Shown here: piece after piece, positions 35,909 to 44,920 of the stretch
Numbering within the stretch: position 1 is the first letter of the stretch
Layout of the letters: the number at the start of each line of letters is the position of its first letter
From: Phenylobacterium zucineum HLK1
GTDB taxonomy: Bacteria > Pseudomonadota > Alphaproteobacteria > Caulobacterales > Caulobacteraceae
Length of the DNA stretch: 64,000 bases
Reading direction: 5' to 3'
Assembly (NCBI RefSeq): GCF_000017265.1
Contig: NC_011143.1
Location: 186,001-250,000 of the forward strand
The notes under the pieces: generated by a model
Databases searched by the model: none
Seen by the model: the letters and a program-made list of their open reading frames with translations, nothing else
Told to the model about the DNA's origin: nothing
Program-made: the position numbers and the translations under genes

Positions 35909-36098
35909 CCGCGCGGGAAAGGACCGGTAGCCGCTCGGGGGCGGGCGCGCCGAAGGTGGCGCGGTTCGCGATGAGGACGGCGGCCTTCGAAGCCGGGGAC
36001 GCCAAGGCTGTGGGTCGCTTGCGCGCAGCGCCTGGGGCGAGCGAGAATTGGGAGGGCTACCAATTTCGGGGCAGCGTGCGTCCAGCGATGCTTAGGTC

Positions 36099-36305
36099 CT
36101 AGCCGGGCGGCGGCTTACGATCCCGCTTGACGCGAAACAGCTCGCCGTCGCCACAAGAGACGTCGACGGCTTCGTACTGCGGGTTCTGCGCCAGCAGCGC
36201 GCGAGCCCTTTGCATCGCCTCGACGTTGGTCTTGCAGGTGACGGCTTCGACGCGCGAGGTGTTCTCGTCGGCGGCGCGGAGATAGAGGGCGTAGGTCTTC
36301 AACAC
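36099..36305 (-). CDS. Hypothetical 68-residue protein behind a FixK-type box
   Basis: The protein opens LKTYALYLRAADENTSRVEA and includes VTCKTNVEAMQRARALLAQN and YEAVDVSCGDGELFRV. It has two cysteines, no membrane segment and no family I can name. A box of TTGATCTGGGTCAA is centred 42 bp upstream of the ATG, which would place it near the class II activation position if the leader is short or absent. It follows fixK on the same strand by 125 bp. Induction at low oxygen is therefore likely. Confidence 0.65.
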   Translation of the reverse strand: MLKTYALYLRAADENTSRVEAVTCKTNVEAMQRARALLAQNPQYEAVDVSCGDGELFRVKRDRKPPPG

Positions 36306-36340
36306 CGCGGAACCCTGGAAAGCAATTGATCGCGGAGACC

Positions 36341-36354
36341 TTGATCTGGGTCAA
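36341..36354 (-). promoter_or_regulatory. FixK/FNR-type box
   Basis: TTGATCTGGGTCAA matches the TTGAT-N4-ATCAA consensus with one change, and is nearly palindromic. It lies downstream of the fixK stop and upstream of the 68-residue gene, so it belongs to the latter. Confidence 0.7.
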
Positions 36355-36430
36355 AGGCTAAGCGTAGGCGTTCGGCCTGACCCATGCACCGATGGTCCGC
36401 TCACTTGGCCCTCTCGCCTGCGCCGGCTCG

Positions 36431-37129
36431 TCAGGCGGCTAGGTTCATCAAGGTCTCGCGATCGCGCAGGACGACTTGGCGGCAGCTCGGCAAGGCGATC
36501 ACTTTATCGTCCTGCAGCTGGCTCATCGTGCGCGACACCGTTTCGATGGTAAGGCCCAGGAAGTCGGCGATATCCTGTCGCGACATCGGCAACTCGATGC
36601 GGTTCGGCGCGGGGATCCGCTCAGCCATGTCCATCAGGAACCAAGCCAGCCGCTCGCACGCGCTCTTGCGGCCAAGCACCAGCATGTGCTCCTCGCTGCG
36701 GCGCAGGTGATGCAGCGTGAGGGCCAAGAGCTTGTGGGCCGTAGTGTTGTCGCGCATCGCCCGGTCAGAGATCTGGCTGCGTCGGATAGCGAGCACCTCG
36801 CAGTCCGTCACGGCTTCGGCTGAAGCGGCATGATCGCCGAGGGCCTGCAGACCGAACACGTCTCCGGGAAGGAAGAACTCGGCGATCTGGCGACGTCCGT
36901 CGGCCAAGATCCGATAGGTGCGCACGACCCCCTTCATGACCCTGTAGATGTAAGTCGCCGGTTCGCCTTCGCCGAAGATCTCGGCGTTGCGCGCGTAGGT
37001 CTTCCTGACGCCGGTTGCGCCAAGCGGGTCCTTCGCCGATTCTGCCGGCGCGTCGGCCGGGGCCAAGAAATCCTTGTACTGGTCCTGAAGGACTGAGGCG
37101 TTCGGGGGGAAGGACGGTTGGACGTGCAT
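36431..37129 (-). CDS. fixK: Crp/Fnr-family regulator, FixK
   Basis: 232 residues. A cyclic-nucleotide-type beta-roll (IFGEGEPATYIYRVMKGVVR, RRQIAEFFLPGDVFGLQALG) is followed by a dimer helix and the helix-turn-helix MSRQDIADFLGLTIETVSRT, whose E-x-x-S-R pattern recognises TTGAT-N4-ATCAA. The N-terminal cysteine cluster of Fnr is absent, so oxygen sensing must come from FixL. The gene is divergent from fixL. A FixJ-like site sits ~95 bp upstream. Expected targets are the boxes at 36341 and 43191. Confidence 0.92.
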   Translation of the reverse strand: MHVQPSFPPNASVLQDQYKDFLAPADAPAESAKDPLGATGVRKTYARNAEIFGEGEPATYIYRVMKGVVRTYRILADGRRQIAEFFLPGDVFGLQALGDHAASAEAVTDCEVLAIRRSQISDRAMRDNTTAHKLLALTLHHLRRSEEHMLVLGRKSACERLAWFLMDMAERIPAPNRIELPMSRQDIADFLGLTIETVSRTMSQLQDDKVIALPSCRQVVLRDRETLMNLAA

Positions 37130-37210
37130 CGGTTCGCTCCAGGACGCATATTCGTGCTGGACCGATGAGTAGGCGGCCCAACCGGCGCCGAAAATTCCGG
37201 AGATCGCCCA

Positions 37211-37227
37211 TTGGGAAAACTACGTAA
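37211..37227 (-). promoter_or_regulatory. Candidate FixJ binding site upstream of fixK
   Basis: On the minus strand TTACGTAG is followed by TTTTCCCAA, similar to FixJ-bound promoters of rhizobial fixK/nifA as I remember them. It lies ~95 bp before the fixK ATG and ~45 bp before fixL. Confidence 0.45.
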
Positions 37228-37269
37228 GGCGCCGCCACACGGTTGGTGTCGAGGCCGGAACGAGGAGAT

Positions 37270-38802
37270 TTGCGTGCGGGGGCGTCATTGCGAGCTGGCG
37301 TAAGGCTGCGGAGACTTCTGGCGGCGGAGCATTGGACAGGAAGCCTGGCCGGGCGTTGCCTGATCGCGGTCGCTCTGGTCAGCGCGGCGGCCGTCGCCGA
37401 ACGGGGCTTCGCCGCGCAGGCTGAAGGGGTGGCGACTTACCTGTTCGCCACGGCGGCGGTGGGAATCGCCGGGGTCTATGGCGGCGGCGTTCCCGGCGTT
37501 GTGGCGACCGTCGTCGGCATCGGCTATGGCCTCCTCTGGGGAAGCGCCCCGACGTTGGAGCCTGCCGCCATGTTGTTCGGCCGGACCGTCGCCTTTGCGG
37601 TGATCGGGCTCGGCGCAGCCTGGGTAGGTGAGCGGCGCCGCATCGCGATTCGCAGCGCCGAGAAGGTCAACGCCGATCTGGTCGCCCAGCAAGCGCACCT
37701 TCGCTCGATTCTCGAGACCGTGCCTGACGCGATGGTGGTGATCGACAGCCGCGGGCGGATCCAGTCGTTCAGCACGGCCGCCGAGCGCCTGTTCGGCTAC
37801 TCAGCCGGGGAAGTGGTCGGCAACAACGTGAACATGCTGATGCCTGCGCCGTATCGCGAAAACCACGATACCTACCTTGAACGCTATTTGCGCACGGGCG
37901 AGCGACGGATCATCGGCGTGGGCAGGGTGGTCGTGGGCCAGCGCAAAGACGGATCGACCTTTCCGATGGAGCTCTCGGTCGGCGAGATGCAGTCTGGCGC
38001 CAGCCGGTTCTTCACCGGCTTCGTGCGGGACCTTTCCGAGCGCCAGCTCACCGAACAGCGCCTGCACGAGCTGCAGAGCGAGCTGGTCCACGTGTCCCGG
38101 CTGACGGCTCTGGGCGAAATGAGCTCGGCCCTGGCGCACGAGCTGAACCAGCCGCTCTCGGCGATCGCCAATTACCTCACAGGCGCGCAGCGGCTTCTGG
38201 CGCGCCAGAAGGACGCAACCTCCCAGAAGGTCAATGGCGCTTTGGACAAGGCGGTCGCGCAGGCGCTGCGATCGGGCGACATCATCCGGCGGCTTCGGGA
38301 GTTCGTGGCGCGCGGCGAGACGTCGCAGCGGCCGGAGAGCGTGGCCAAGCTGGTCGAGGAAGCGAGCGCGCTGGCGCTCGTCGGGGCAAGGCAGCTGGGC
38401 GTCCGCGTGGTGTTCGATTTGGACGAGCGCGTCGACTATGTGCTGGTGGACAAGGTCCAGATCCAGCAGGTCGTGCTGAACCTCATCCGCAACGCCGTAG
38501 AAGCCATGACCGACAGTCCGCGGCGAGAGCTGACGGTGGCCAGCGCCCCCGGGCCGGACGGCATGGTCGACATCAGCATCGCCGACACCGGTCCAGGAAT
38601 CGACAAGGATGTGGCCGGGAAGCTGTTTCAGCCCTTCGTGACCACCAAGGCGCAGGGGATGGGCGTGGGGCTCTCGATCTGCCGCACGATCGTCGAGGCG
38701 CACGGCGGGCGCATCTGGGCCGAGCCCAACCGGGGCGGCGGCACGATCTTCCACTTGACGGTGGCCGAAGCGACCGCAGAGGAATTGGCGCATGCCCGGT
38801 GA
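37270..38802 (+). CDS. fixL: Oxygen-sensing histidine kinase FixL
   Basis: About 510 residues. N-terminal membrane helices ([54 protein letters not shown]) are followed by a heme PAS domain. It has the proximal-His segment [15 protein letters not shown] and the ligand-pocket segment [20 protein letters not shown]. The kinase core follows: [20 protein letters not shown] (phospho-His), [13 protein letters not shown] (N box), DTGPGIDKD and [10 protein letters not shown]. Oxygen on the heme blocks kinase activity; low oxygen leads to FixJ phosphorylation. The start is uncertain: TTG 37270 lies just after GAGGAG, with other TTG/GTG options close by. Its 3' end overlaps fixJ by 11 bp. Confidence 0.93.
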   Translation: MRAGASLRAGVRLRRLLAAEHWTGSLAGRCLIAVALVSAAAVAERGFAAQAEGVATYLFATAAVGIAGVYGGGVPGVVATVVGIGYGLLWGSAPTLEPAAMLFGRTVAFAVIGLGAAWVGERRRIAIRSAEKVNADLVAQQAHLRSILETVPDAMVVIDSRGRIQSFSTAAERLFGYSAGEVVGNNVNMLMPAPYRENHDTYLERYLRTGERRIIGVGRVVVGQRKDGSTFPMELSVGEMQSGASRFFTGFVRDLSERQLTEQRLHELQSELVHVSRLTALGEMSSALAHELNQPLSAIANYLTGAQRLLARQKDATSQKVNGALDKAVAQALRSGDIIRRLREFVARGETSQRPESVAKLVEEASALALVGARQLGVRVVFDLDERVDYVLVDKVQIQQVVLNLIRNAVEAMTDSPRRELTVASAPGPDGMVDISIADTGPGIDKDVAGKLFQPFVTTKAQGMGVGLSICRTIVEAHGGRIWAEPNRGGGTIFHLTVAEATAEELAHAR

Positions 38803-39406
38803 GCTTCTGATCCACGTGATCGACGATGACGAGGCCGTGCGCGACTCGCTGGAGTGGGTCTTCGAGACCGCCGAGATGGCCGTGCGCACGCATGAGTCGG
38901 CCATCGCCTTCCTCGGTTCGCTCGAAAGCGAGGCCTCGGGCTGCATCGTCACCGACGTGCGCATGCCCGAGATGAGCGGTCTTGACCTGTTGCTCGAACT
39001 CCAGAAGCGGGGCGTCCGCATGCCGGTGATCGTGATCACTGGCCACGGCGACGTGCCCTTGGCGGTGGAGGCGATGAAGGCGGGCGCCCACGATTTCCTG
39101 GAAAAGCCGTTCGAAGAAGCCAGGCTGCTCGCCGCGGTCCGTCGCGCCTTGGAGCGGGGCGCGGATCCGCCGCCAACCCAGGAGCAGGCCGACGCCCGCA
39201 CAAGGGTCGCCCGTCTGTCGCCGCGCGAGCGGCAAGTCCTGAAAGGGCTGGTGGTCGGCCAGCCCAACAAGACCATCGCGTGGGAACTGGGGATCAGCGC
39301 GCGAACTGTGGAGGTCTATCGGGCCAAGCTCATGGAGAAGATGCAGGCCGACGCCTTCGCCGACCTGGTGCGCTTGGCCGTGCTGGCCGGCGACCTGGAC
39401 GGCTAG
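38792..39406 (+). CDS. fixJ: Response regulator FixJ
   Basis: 204 residues: a receiver domain ([20 protein letters not shown], phosphorylated Asp in [45 protein letters not shown]) and a LuxR/FixJ helix-turn-helix ([40 protein letters not shown]). Phospho-FixJ activates fixK. It overlaps fixL by 11 bp and is followed by the single-domain receiver gene. Confidence 0.94.
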   Translation: MPGELLIHVIDDDEAVRDSLEWVFETAEMAVRTHESAIAFLGSLESEASGCIVTDVRMPEMSGLDLLLELQKRGVRMPVIVITGHGDVPLAVEAMKAGAHDFLEKPFEEARLLAAVRRALERGADPPPTQEQADARTRVARLSPRERQVLKGLVVGQPNKTIAWELGISARTVEVYRAKLMEKMQADAFADLVRLAVLAGDLDG

Positions 39407-39461
39407 AGCTGCGTTGCTGCAGATCAAGGCGGCGCGCGTCGAGCCGCGGCATGATCCGCCG

Positions 39462-39845
39462 ATGTCGCCGCCCCTGGCCGAGGTCCCACAGCTCATCGCC
39501 GTCATCGAAGATGATCGGGCGGTTCTGGACGCGCTGGAGTTTGCGCTTGAGACGCAAGGGTACGCTGTTTGCGCCTTCGAAGGCGGCCGCCAGGCTCTCA
39601 GCAGCGGCAGCATCGATGAAGCTGACTGCCTGGTGATCGACTACGCCATGCCGGACATCGACGGCATCGCTTTGCTGCAGGCGCTGCGCCAGCGCGGTCT
39701 GACATGCCCCGCGATCATCATCGCCAGCACCCCGACGCCGCAATGCCGCAAAGGCGCGGCGGCCTTGCACGCCCAGTTGCTTGAAAAGCCCCTGATGCAG
39801 GATGTGCTCGGTGAACGCATTCGGCAGGTCCTGGCGCCGCGATAG
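39462..39845 (+). CDS. Single-domain receiver with four cysteines, FixT-like
   Basis: 127 residues if started at ATG 39462. It is a complete receiver fold: VIEDDRAVLDALEFALE, phospho-acceptor D60 in VIDYAMPDIDG, AIIIAST, and the lysine in LEKPL. There is no output domain. Four cysteines (C37, C56, C82, C95) are unusual in such a small receiver. Caulobacter FixT is a receiver-domain protein that binds an Fe-S cluster and inhibits FixL. The position right behind fixLJ and the cysteines suggest the same role here, by inference. An upstream TTG at 39414 would add 16 residues. Confidence 0.75.
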   Translation: MSPPLAEVPQLIAVIEDDRAVLDALEFALETQGYAVCAFEGGRQALSSGSIDEADCLVIDYAMPDIDGIALLQALRQRGLTCPAIIIASTPTPQCRKGAAALHAQLLEKPLMQDVLGERIRQVLAPR

Positions 39846-39943
39846 AGCTTTCCCGGCCAAGACGCCCGCACAGGCCTGCCCGCCGGGGCCACCTGCGGGG
39901 TCAGCGGCGGCTTGCGTCGGGCGAGCCGATGCGTGCCAAATGG

Positions 39944-41197
39944 TCAGGTCCCCGCAAGCCGCCGTTCGTTGTCGACCATATAGTCGCGCGTGAGCGGGAG
40001 CGCCGCCACGTCGCGGGCCAGCTGGATCTGGAACACCATCAGGCTGCCCACCCGGAAGCCAGCCTCACAGGCCGCCAGATAGAACTCCCACATCCGGCAG
40101 AAGCGCTCGTCGTATAGACGCGCGGCGGTATCACGGCCGGCCTGGAAGCGCTCGTACCAACGGCTCAACGTCTCGGCGTAGTGCAACCGCAGGACCTCCA
40201 TGTCGGTGACCCAGAGGCCGGATTTCTCGATAGCCGCGAAGACTTCCGACAGCGACGGGCAATACCCGCCGGGGAAGATATACTTGTCGATCCAAGGATC
40301 GCTGTCGCTCGGCGGGTCCTTGCGGCCGATCGCGTGAATCAGCGCCACCCCGTCGGGCGCGAGACGCTCGCGCACCATATCGAAGAATTCCCCATAGTGG
40401 GGGACGCCCACATGCTCGAACATGCCGACCGAGACGATGCGGTCATAGACGCCGGCCTCTTCCCGGTAATCTCGCAGATGGAAGCGGACCCGGTCTTGCA
40501 GGCCTTCTGCACCGGCGCGGGCCTGCGCCACGGCGAGCTGCTCCTGCGACAGGGTCAGGCCATCCACCCGCGCGCCGCAGCTGCGCGCGAGCTCCAGGGC
40601 CATGCCGCCCCAGCCGGAGCCGACGTCGAGCACCTTGGCGCCCGGCTGCAGGCGCAGCTTGGCGGCGATGTGCCGCTTCTTCTTCGCTTGCGCCGCTTCG
40701 AGGCTTTCATCGCCGGACTGAAAATAGGCGCAGGAGTACTGGAGATCGTCGTCCAGGAAGAGCGTGTAGAACTCTTCGGAAAGGTCATAATGGTGGGCCA
40801 CATTGGCGCGGGCGCGGGCGATGGGATTGTGCCGCCGCAGCTTGGTCAGCGGGGCTGCGATCTCCTTGACAGCGCGGGCTTCATTGGCCAGCTCACCCGC
40901 TGCGGCCACCCCGATCAGCAGGAAGTCGCGCAGCGAGCCTTCCTCGATCACCAGGGATCCGTCCATGTAGGCTTCACCGGCGCGGAGACTGGGGCTGGCC
41001 AGGAGGCGCGCCGCCTCGCCTGGCTCGGTCAGCCGAACCGTGACGAACGGGGCGTCGCCGGTTCCCACCACGTGACGCTCGCCCCAGGGGTCGATCAGCG
41101 CCAGGGATCCCAATCGCACCGCGCGCCTGAGAAGTTTCACCAGCAGTTCGTATGCAGCCCGCTCGGGAATGATCGAGCTCAGCGCCTGTCGCAGCAT
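39944..41197 (-). CDS. cfa: Cyclopropane-fatty-acyl-phospholipid synthase
   Basis: 417 residues. Family marks: HHYDLSEEFYTLFLDDDLQY with YSCAYF (~155-175), the SAM-binding VLDVGSGWGGMALELA (~205), LTLSQEQLAVAQARA, MFEHVGVPHYGEFF, and YIFPGGYCPSL (~325). It adds a methylene group from S-adenosylmethionine to unsaturated phospholipid acyl chains, hardening membranes in stress and stationary phase. A SAM synthetase lies at 52824-54074. It is convergent with the FixLJ genes. Confidence 0.93.
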   Translation of the reverse strand: MLRQALSSIIPERAAYELLVKLLRRAVRLGSLALIDPWGERHVVGTGDAPFVTVRLTEPGEAARLLASPSLRAGEAYMDGSLVIEEGSLRDFLLIGVAAAGELANEARAVKEIAAPLTKLRRHNPIARARANVAHHYDLSEEFYTLFLDDDLQYSCAYFQSGDESLEAAQAKKKRHIAAKLRLQPGAKVLDVGSGWGGMALELARSCGARVDGLTLSQEQLAVAQARAGAEGLQDRVRFHLRDYREEAGVYDRIVSVGMFEHVGVPHYGEFFDMVRERLAPDGVALIHAIGRKDPPSDSDPWIDKYIFPGGYCPSLSEVFAAIEKSGLWVTDMEVLRLHYAETLSRWYERFQAGRDTAARLYDERFCRMWEFYLAACEAGFRVGSLMVFQIQLARDVAALPLTRDYMVDNERRLAGT

Positions 41198-41379
41198 GGG
41201 TCAGCCTCTAGCGTATTCGGACACCCGCCCCAGACGCTTTCGGCCGCCGGCGCATTACAGGCCCCTGCAACTGAAACGTGCCGCCAGGAAGAGAGCGACT
41301 TTGCGAAGTGAAAACGGTTGGATCGCCGCCGCGGCGAGAGCAGAGGTCCGCTCTGGCCCGCGAACGGCCTCCTGTCCCT

Positions 41380-42465
41380 TTAATCGGCGCCGGCGCCCGC
41401 GCTGGCGAAGGCCGCAAGACCCAGCAGGGTGGCCATGACCACGTAAGCGGCCCCGTAGGGGAGGGGACTGGCTGAGGCCGCCGTCCAAGCCAGCACCCCG
41501 GCGGCTTGCCCCAGGAACAGGGCGGCCACGACGCAACCTGTACAGTTTGGGACTACGCTCTGGCGCCAGGCGAACAGCGGCGCCGCAAGCCCGGCCAGGC
41601 CCGCCCCGATCAGCGCCGCAGCGGCGAGCGCGAAGGGCGCGCTGAGCGCGCCCTGCAGCAGAATGAACCCAAGGGCCGCGCAACCAAAGGCCCCGCCCAA
41701 TCGCGCGACGCGCGCCCGGCGGCGCAGCATCTCACCGACGGCGACGCCGATGAACGCGCCCACGGCCGCCGCGACAAGCAGCCCTGCCGCAGTCACCGTC
41801 TGTCCGGCGGCGGTCGGCGCCGCCAGACCGGCCAGGGCCAGGCCAAGCCCCCCGCCAGCCACCGCCAGCAGCACATGCGGATTTAAGGCCTGGCGCCGGC
41901 GGTGCGCCTGGTCGGACAGCGCGTCAGGGGCCCGCCCGTCGTGACCGGCGGCATGCAGGAGGCCGTGCCCGGCGACCGCGAGGGCCGCTGCGAGCAAGGG
42001 GGCCATCGATGGCCGTAGACTGTAGCTGGCCGCAGCGCCCGCGAAGACGGGCAGCATCCACGCCGACCCGAGGTGGGCGGCGCCGTTCGCAGTGCGCTCC
42101 AGGCGCGCGAGCGTCGACCTCAGCACCCCGCCTGCGACGGCGCCCGCCGCAAGAGCGCTCAGAGGGCCGAGCGCGCCCGACGCGCCCCCGCCATGGACCG
42201 CAGCCATGCCGCCAAGCGCGAGCGCGATCAGGCTGAGCGCAAGCGGCGGCGACCGGCGGGTGAAGGCCGGCCGCACGCCGACCAGCAGGCCGAGGGTGCC
42301 TCCGCCGAGCATGTATGCCAGAAGCCCCGGCCCTGACGCACTCCCCAGCCCATAGACCACGCCGCCGCTGGCGCCCGACACGGCGGCCGCTGCGAGGAGG
42401 GCCAGTCGCGTCAAACGAGGGCGCGCGCCTGCCCGGGTGGGATCGGGGGTCTCACCCACCAGCAC
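41380..42465 (-). CDS. Polytopic membrane protein of unknown function
   Basis: About 360 residues with roughly ten hydrophobic helices rich in Ala and Gly (LALLAAAAVSGASGGVVYG, LALSLIALALGGMAAVHGGG, AYVVMATLLGLAAFASAG). A C-x-x-C sits in SVVPNCTGCVVAALF near the C-terminus. It has no family motif I recognise. Start is uncertain: GTG 42465 or 42459, just downstream of the sigma factor stop at 42513. It is the second gene after the FixK-box sigma factor on the same strand, so it may share its regulation. Confidence 0.6.
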   Translation of the reverse strand: MLVGETPDPTRAGARPRLTRLALLAAAAVSGASGGVVYGLGSASGPGLLAYMLGGGTLGLLVGVRPAFTRRSPPLALSLIALALGGMAAVHGGGASGALGPLSALAAGAVAGGVLRSTLARLERTANGAAHLGSAWMLPVFAGAAASYSLRPSMAPLLAAALAVAGHGLLHAAGHDGRAPDALSDQAHRRRQALNPHVLLAVAGGGLGLALAGLAAPTAAGQTVTAAGLLVAAAVGAFIGVAVGEMLRRRARVARLGGAFGCAALGFILLQGALSAPFALAAAALIGAGLAGLAAPLFAWRQSVVPNCTGCVVAALFLGQAAGVLAWTAASASPLPYGAAYVVMATLLGLAAFASAGAGAD

Positions 42466-42512
42466 GCCTGCGGGCTGGCGCGCCTCCAAGACGCAGCAGC
42501 ACTGGACCCGGC

Positions 42513-43133
42513 CTACGCTTGGAGCAGTTTCTCGGCGCGGGTCTTGGCCCAGCAGTCGGCGAGGGGGCAGGCCTGGCACTTCTCGGCCATGGCCTGGCGC
42601 AGGGCGGCGTTGTTGGCGGTGAGCTCGAGCCGGCGGGCGACCTCCTTCAGCGGGCGGTCCTCCAGATAGGTCTCGGCGAGGATCTGCCGGTACTCGGACT
42701 TGAGCCCGCCCAGCGCGGCCTTCAGGCAGTCGCTGGGGGCGACGAGATCCGCCTCGTCGTCGGCCGAGTCCGGGGCCGGCTGGACGGCGAGGGCCTCGAG
42801 GGTGCGGCGCTGGACGGCGGCCCGTCGGTAGCGGTCGACCACCAGCCGGCGCAGGGAGACGCCCATCCAGGCCTGCGGGCGCTGGACCGCGCCGAGGGTT
42901 TCGGCGTGCTGCAGGAACTTGATGGCGGCGTCCTGCCAGGCGTCCTCGGCGTCCGGAAGGGAGGGCAGGCGGCTGCGCAGGAAGCGCAGCTGGCGGGGCC
43001 GCTCGGCGGCGAGCTGCAGGGCGAGGTCAGGGGCGCCGTCTTGAGTATCCGACAGTCCGGAGAAAGATTCCCACGGCTGTAATGTTTCGGCGCGCCCAGC
43101 GTTGTCGAATTGTGAAGCGGCGGCGTGAAGCAT
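42513..43133 (-). CDS. Sigma-70-like factor with Cys tail and gapped recognition helix
   Basis: 206 residues. Region 2: RQLRFLRSRLPSLPDAEDAW, then QDAAIKFLQHAETL and PQAWMGVSLRRLVVDRYRRA. Region 4: LKSEYRQILAETYLEDRPLK then VARRLELTANNAALRQAMAE. The tail CQACPLADCW parallels the four-Cys tail of the sigma at 22050-22703. Against that paralogue (LTLNNVNVRLHRGRRTLR) about eight or nine residues are missing between NNA and LRQAM, where the DNA-reading half of the helix-turn-helix should be. The frame is intact. A perfect FixK-type box lies 58-71 bp upstream, so expression should rise at low oxygen. Confidence 0.8.
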   Translation of the reverse strand: MLHAAASQFDNAGRAETLQPWESFSGLSDTQDGAPDLALQLAAERPRQLRFLRSRLPSLPDAEDAWQDAAIKFLQHAETLGAVQRPQAWMGVSLRRLVVDRYRRAAVQRRTLEALAVQPAPDSADDEADLVAPSDCLKAALGGLKSEYRQILAETYLEDRPLKEVARRLELTANNAALRQAMAEKCQACPLADCWAKTRAEKLLQA

Positions 43134-43190
43134 TCGACTGTCCCTCGATCTGTTCGACGCGAAAACTCAACGCTGAAGGGTGAGGTTTCT

Positions 43191-43204
43191 TTGATCGAGA
43201 TCAA
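43191..43204 (-). promoter_or_regulatory. Perfect FixK/FNR-type box upstream of the sigma factor
   Basis: TTGATCGAGATCAA is a full match to TTGAT-N4-ATCAA and a perfect palindrome apart from the centre. Its centre is about 65 bp before the ATG at 43133, consistent with a class II position at -41.5 and a short leader. Confidence 0.8.
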
Positions 43205-43330
43205 GGTTGATCTTTATCTTCCGAGGCGGAGAAATTCTGAGGGATTTCGCCGTCCGGTGCGTAAAGCCGACCTGACTTGGGTAGCGGCGACGCGCGTCGA
43301 CCAGCAGGGTCGCCGACAGGCCCCGGACGA

Positions 43331-44920
43331 TCAGTTGCCGTCGGTGCGATCGATGCTGCGCACCAGGCGGAAGGTGAACCAAAGCGCCAGGGCGTAGCCG
43401 ACGGCCGCGAGCAAGGGCAGGTCGCCGAGAATGCGAGGGCCGATGCTGTGCTGCATCAGCAGGGATGCCGCGATGTAGAGGCCCAGCGCCACGAGTGCGA
43501 TAGCGATCCGATCGGCCGCGCGCCCCAGACGACCCGCGGCGTTGACGACATCGGGGAAACGCAGAGACAGTCCGCCGCCGTTGCTGGCGCGGCGCAGGAG
43601 CTGCGAGATTTGGTCCGGGAGCTCCTCGGCCGCGACCGCCGTTTCCCATTTCAGACGGCGAAGCTTGCCGGACGCATCATGGCTGATCGCACCACTCGCC
43701 AGGAGCGACTCGCCGCTTTCGTGGAAGGCGCGAGTCACGTCCAATCGCGGATCCAGTGCTCGAAGCGTGCCCTCCGCCGTGAACACCGTACGGACCAGGG
43801 CGGCCAGATGCGGCGGCAGCACCAGGGCGTCGCTGCCGCCCAGGCGGGCGATGCTCATCATGACGGCGGCGATCGACCACTCCTGTAGCGGCGCGCCTTC
43901 GAGATCGGTCAGGATCGCTTCGACGCCGCGCGTCACCGCTTCGCGATCGGCCGTGGGCGACAGCAGACCCAGATCAAAGGCCGCGTCGGTCAGCCAATCC
44001 GAATCTTGTCCAGTGAAGGCCTGTACGAACGCCAGGAGGGCGCGCCGCGACCGGGAGTCCAGCACGCCGACCGCGCCGAAGTCATGGAAGCACAGTCGTC
44101 CGTCGTCCATGACGAAGATGTTGCCGGGATGGGGATCGGCGTGGAACACGCCGAGTACAAAGAACTGGCGCAGGTAGAAGTCGATGAACGCCTTGGAGAG
44201 GAGGCCCGCGAGGGGCGTCAGAGCCGGATCGCCGACGAGCCGCCCGTGGCTCATCTCCTGGACCAGCACGGTCTCGGTTGTGAGCGCATCGTCGACGTCG
44301 GGTATGAAGATGCTCGGGGAACCCTGGAAGGCGCGAACGAAGCGACGCACGTTGCGCGCTTCCTCCCGCAGGTCGGTCTCGCGGCGCAGGTTGCGCCAGA
44401 TCTCGTGCAGCAGCTCGACGGTGCGGCGGCGCCGCAGGAAGGGTATGGTGGCGCTGGCGACCGCCGCCACCGCCACCAGGATGCGCATGTCGCGGTCGAT
44501 CTGCGCCCGAACGTCGGGACGCAGGATCTTCACGATCACTTCGCGCCCATCGTGCAAACGGGCCCTGTGCACCTGAGCCACGGAGGCGGCGGCCAGGGGT
44601 TCGGCGTCGAAGCTCGCGAACACCTCATCAAGGGGGGCGCCCAGCGCCGCCTGCGCCGCGCGGGCCGCGGCCTGGCCGGAAAACGGGGCCACGTGGTCGC
44701 GGAGGCGGGAGAGTTCCTGTGTCCAGCGGGCGGGAAGCAGGTCGCGGCGCTGGCTGAGGGCCTGGCCGAGCTTGACGAACGTGGGGCCGAGCCGTTCCAG
44801 CGTGCGCCGAAGCCGGGCGGGGAAGTTTCGCCGGCGGGGCGGCGGAAACCGTTCGGCCGCAGCGGCCAATAGCAAAACGGTTGCGGCCCAGCCGATCCGA
44901 AGGGCCCGGAGGATGTTCAC
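43331..44920 (-). CDS. ABC1/UbiB-family atypical kinase
   Basis: 529 residues. UbiB/ADCK signatures: LGPTFVKLGQALSQRRDLLP with the K-x-G-Q motif (~44-63), the Ala-rich loop AAASVAQVHRARL, VKILRPDV, FHADPHPGNIFVMDDG and LCFHDFG (catalytic and metal residues). The C-terminus has two membrane helices (IAIALVALGLYIAASLLM, LPLLAAVGYALALWFTF). The family supports coenzyme Q biosynthesis or trafficking, possibly as an ATPase. It sits apart from other ubi genes. The gene lies 126 bp upstream of the FixK box and is leftward like the sigma gene. Confidence 0.9.
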   Translation of the reverse strand: MNILRALRIGWAATVLLLAAAAERFPPPRRRNFPARLRRTLERLGPTFVKLGQALSQRRDLLPARWTQELSRLRDHVAPFSGQAAARAAQAALGAPLDEVFASFDAEPLAAASVAQVHRARLHDGREVIVKILRPDVRAQIDRDMRILVAVAAVASATIPFLRRRRTVELLHEIWRNLRRETDLREEARNVRRFVRAFQGSPSIFIPDVDDALTTETVLVQEMSHGRLVGDPALTPLAGLLSKAFIDFYLRQFFVLGVFHADPHPGNIFVMDDGRLCFHDFGAVGVLDSRSRRALLAFVQAFTGQDSDWLTDAAFDLGLLSPTADREAVTRGVEAILTDLEGAPLQEWSIAAVMMSIARLGGSDALVLPPHLAALVRTVFTAEGTLRALDPRLDVTRAFHESGESLLASGAISHDASGKLRRLKWETAVAAEELPDQISQLLRRASNGGGLSLRFPDVVNAAGRLGRAADRIAIALVALGLYIAASLLMQHSIGPRILGDLPLLAAVGYALALWFTFRLVRSIDRTDGN

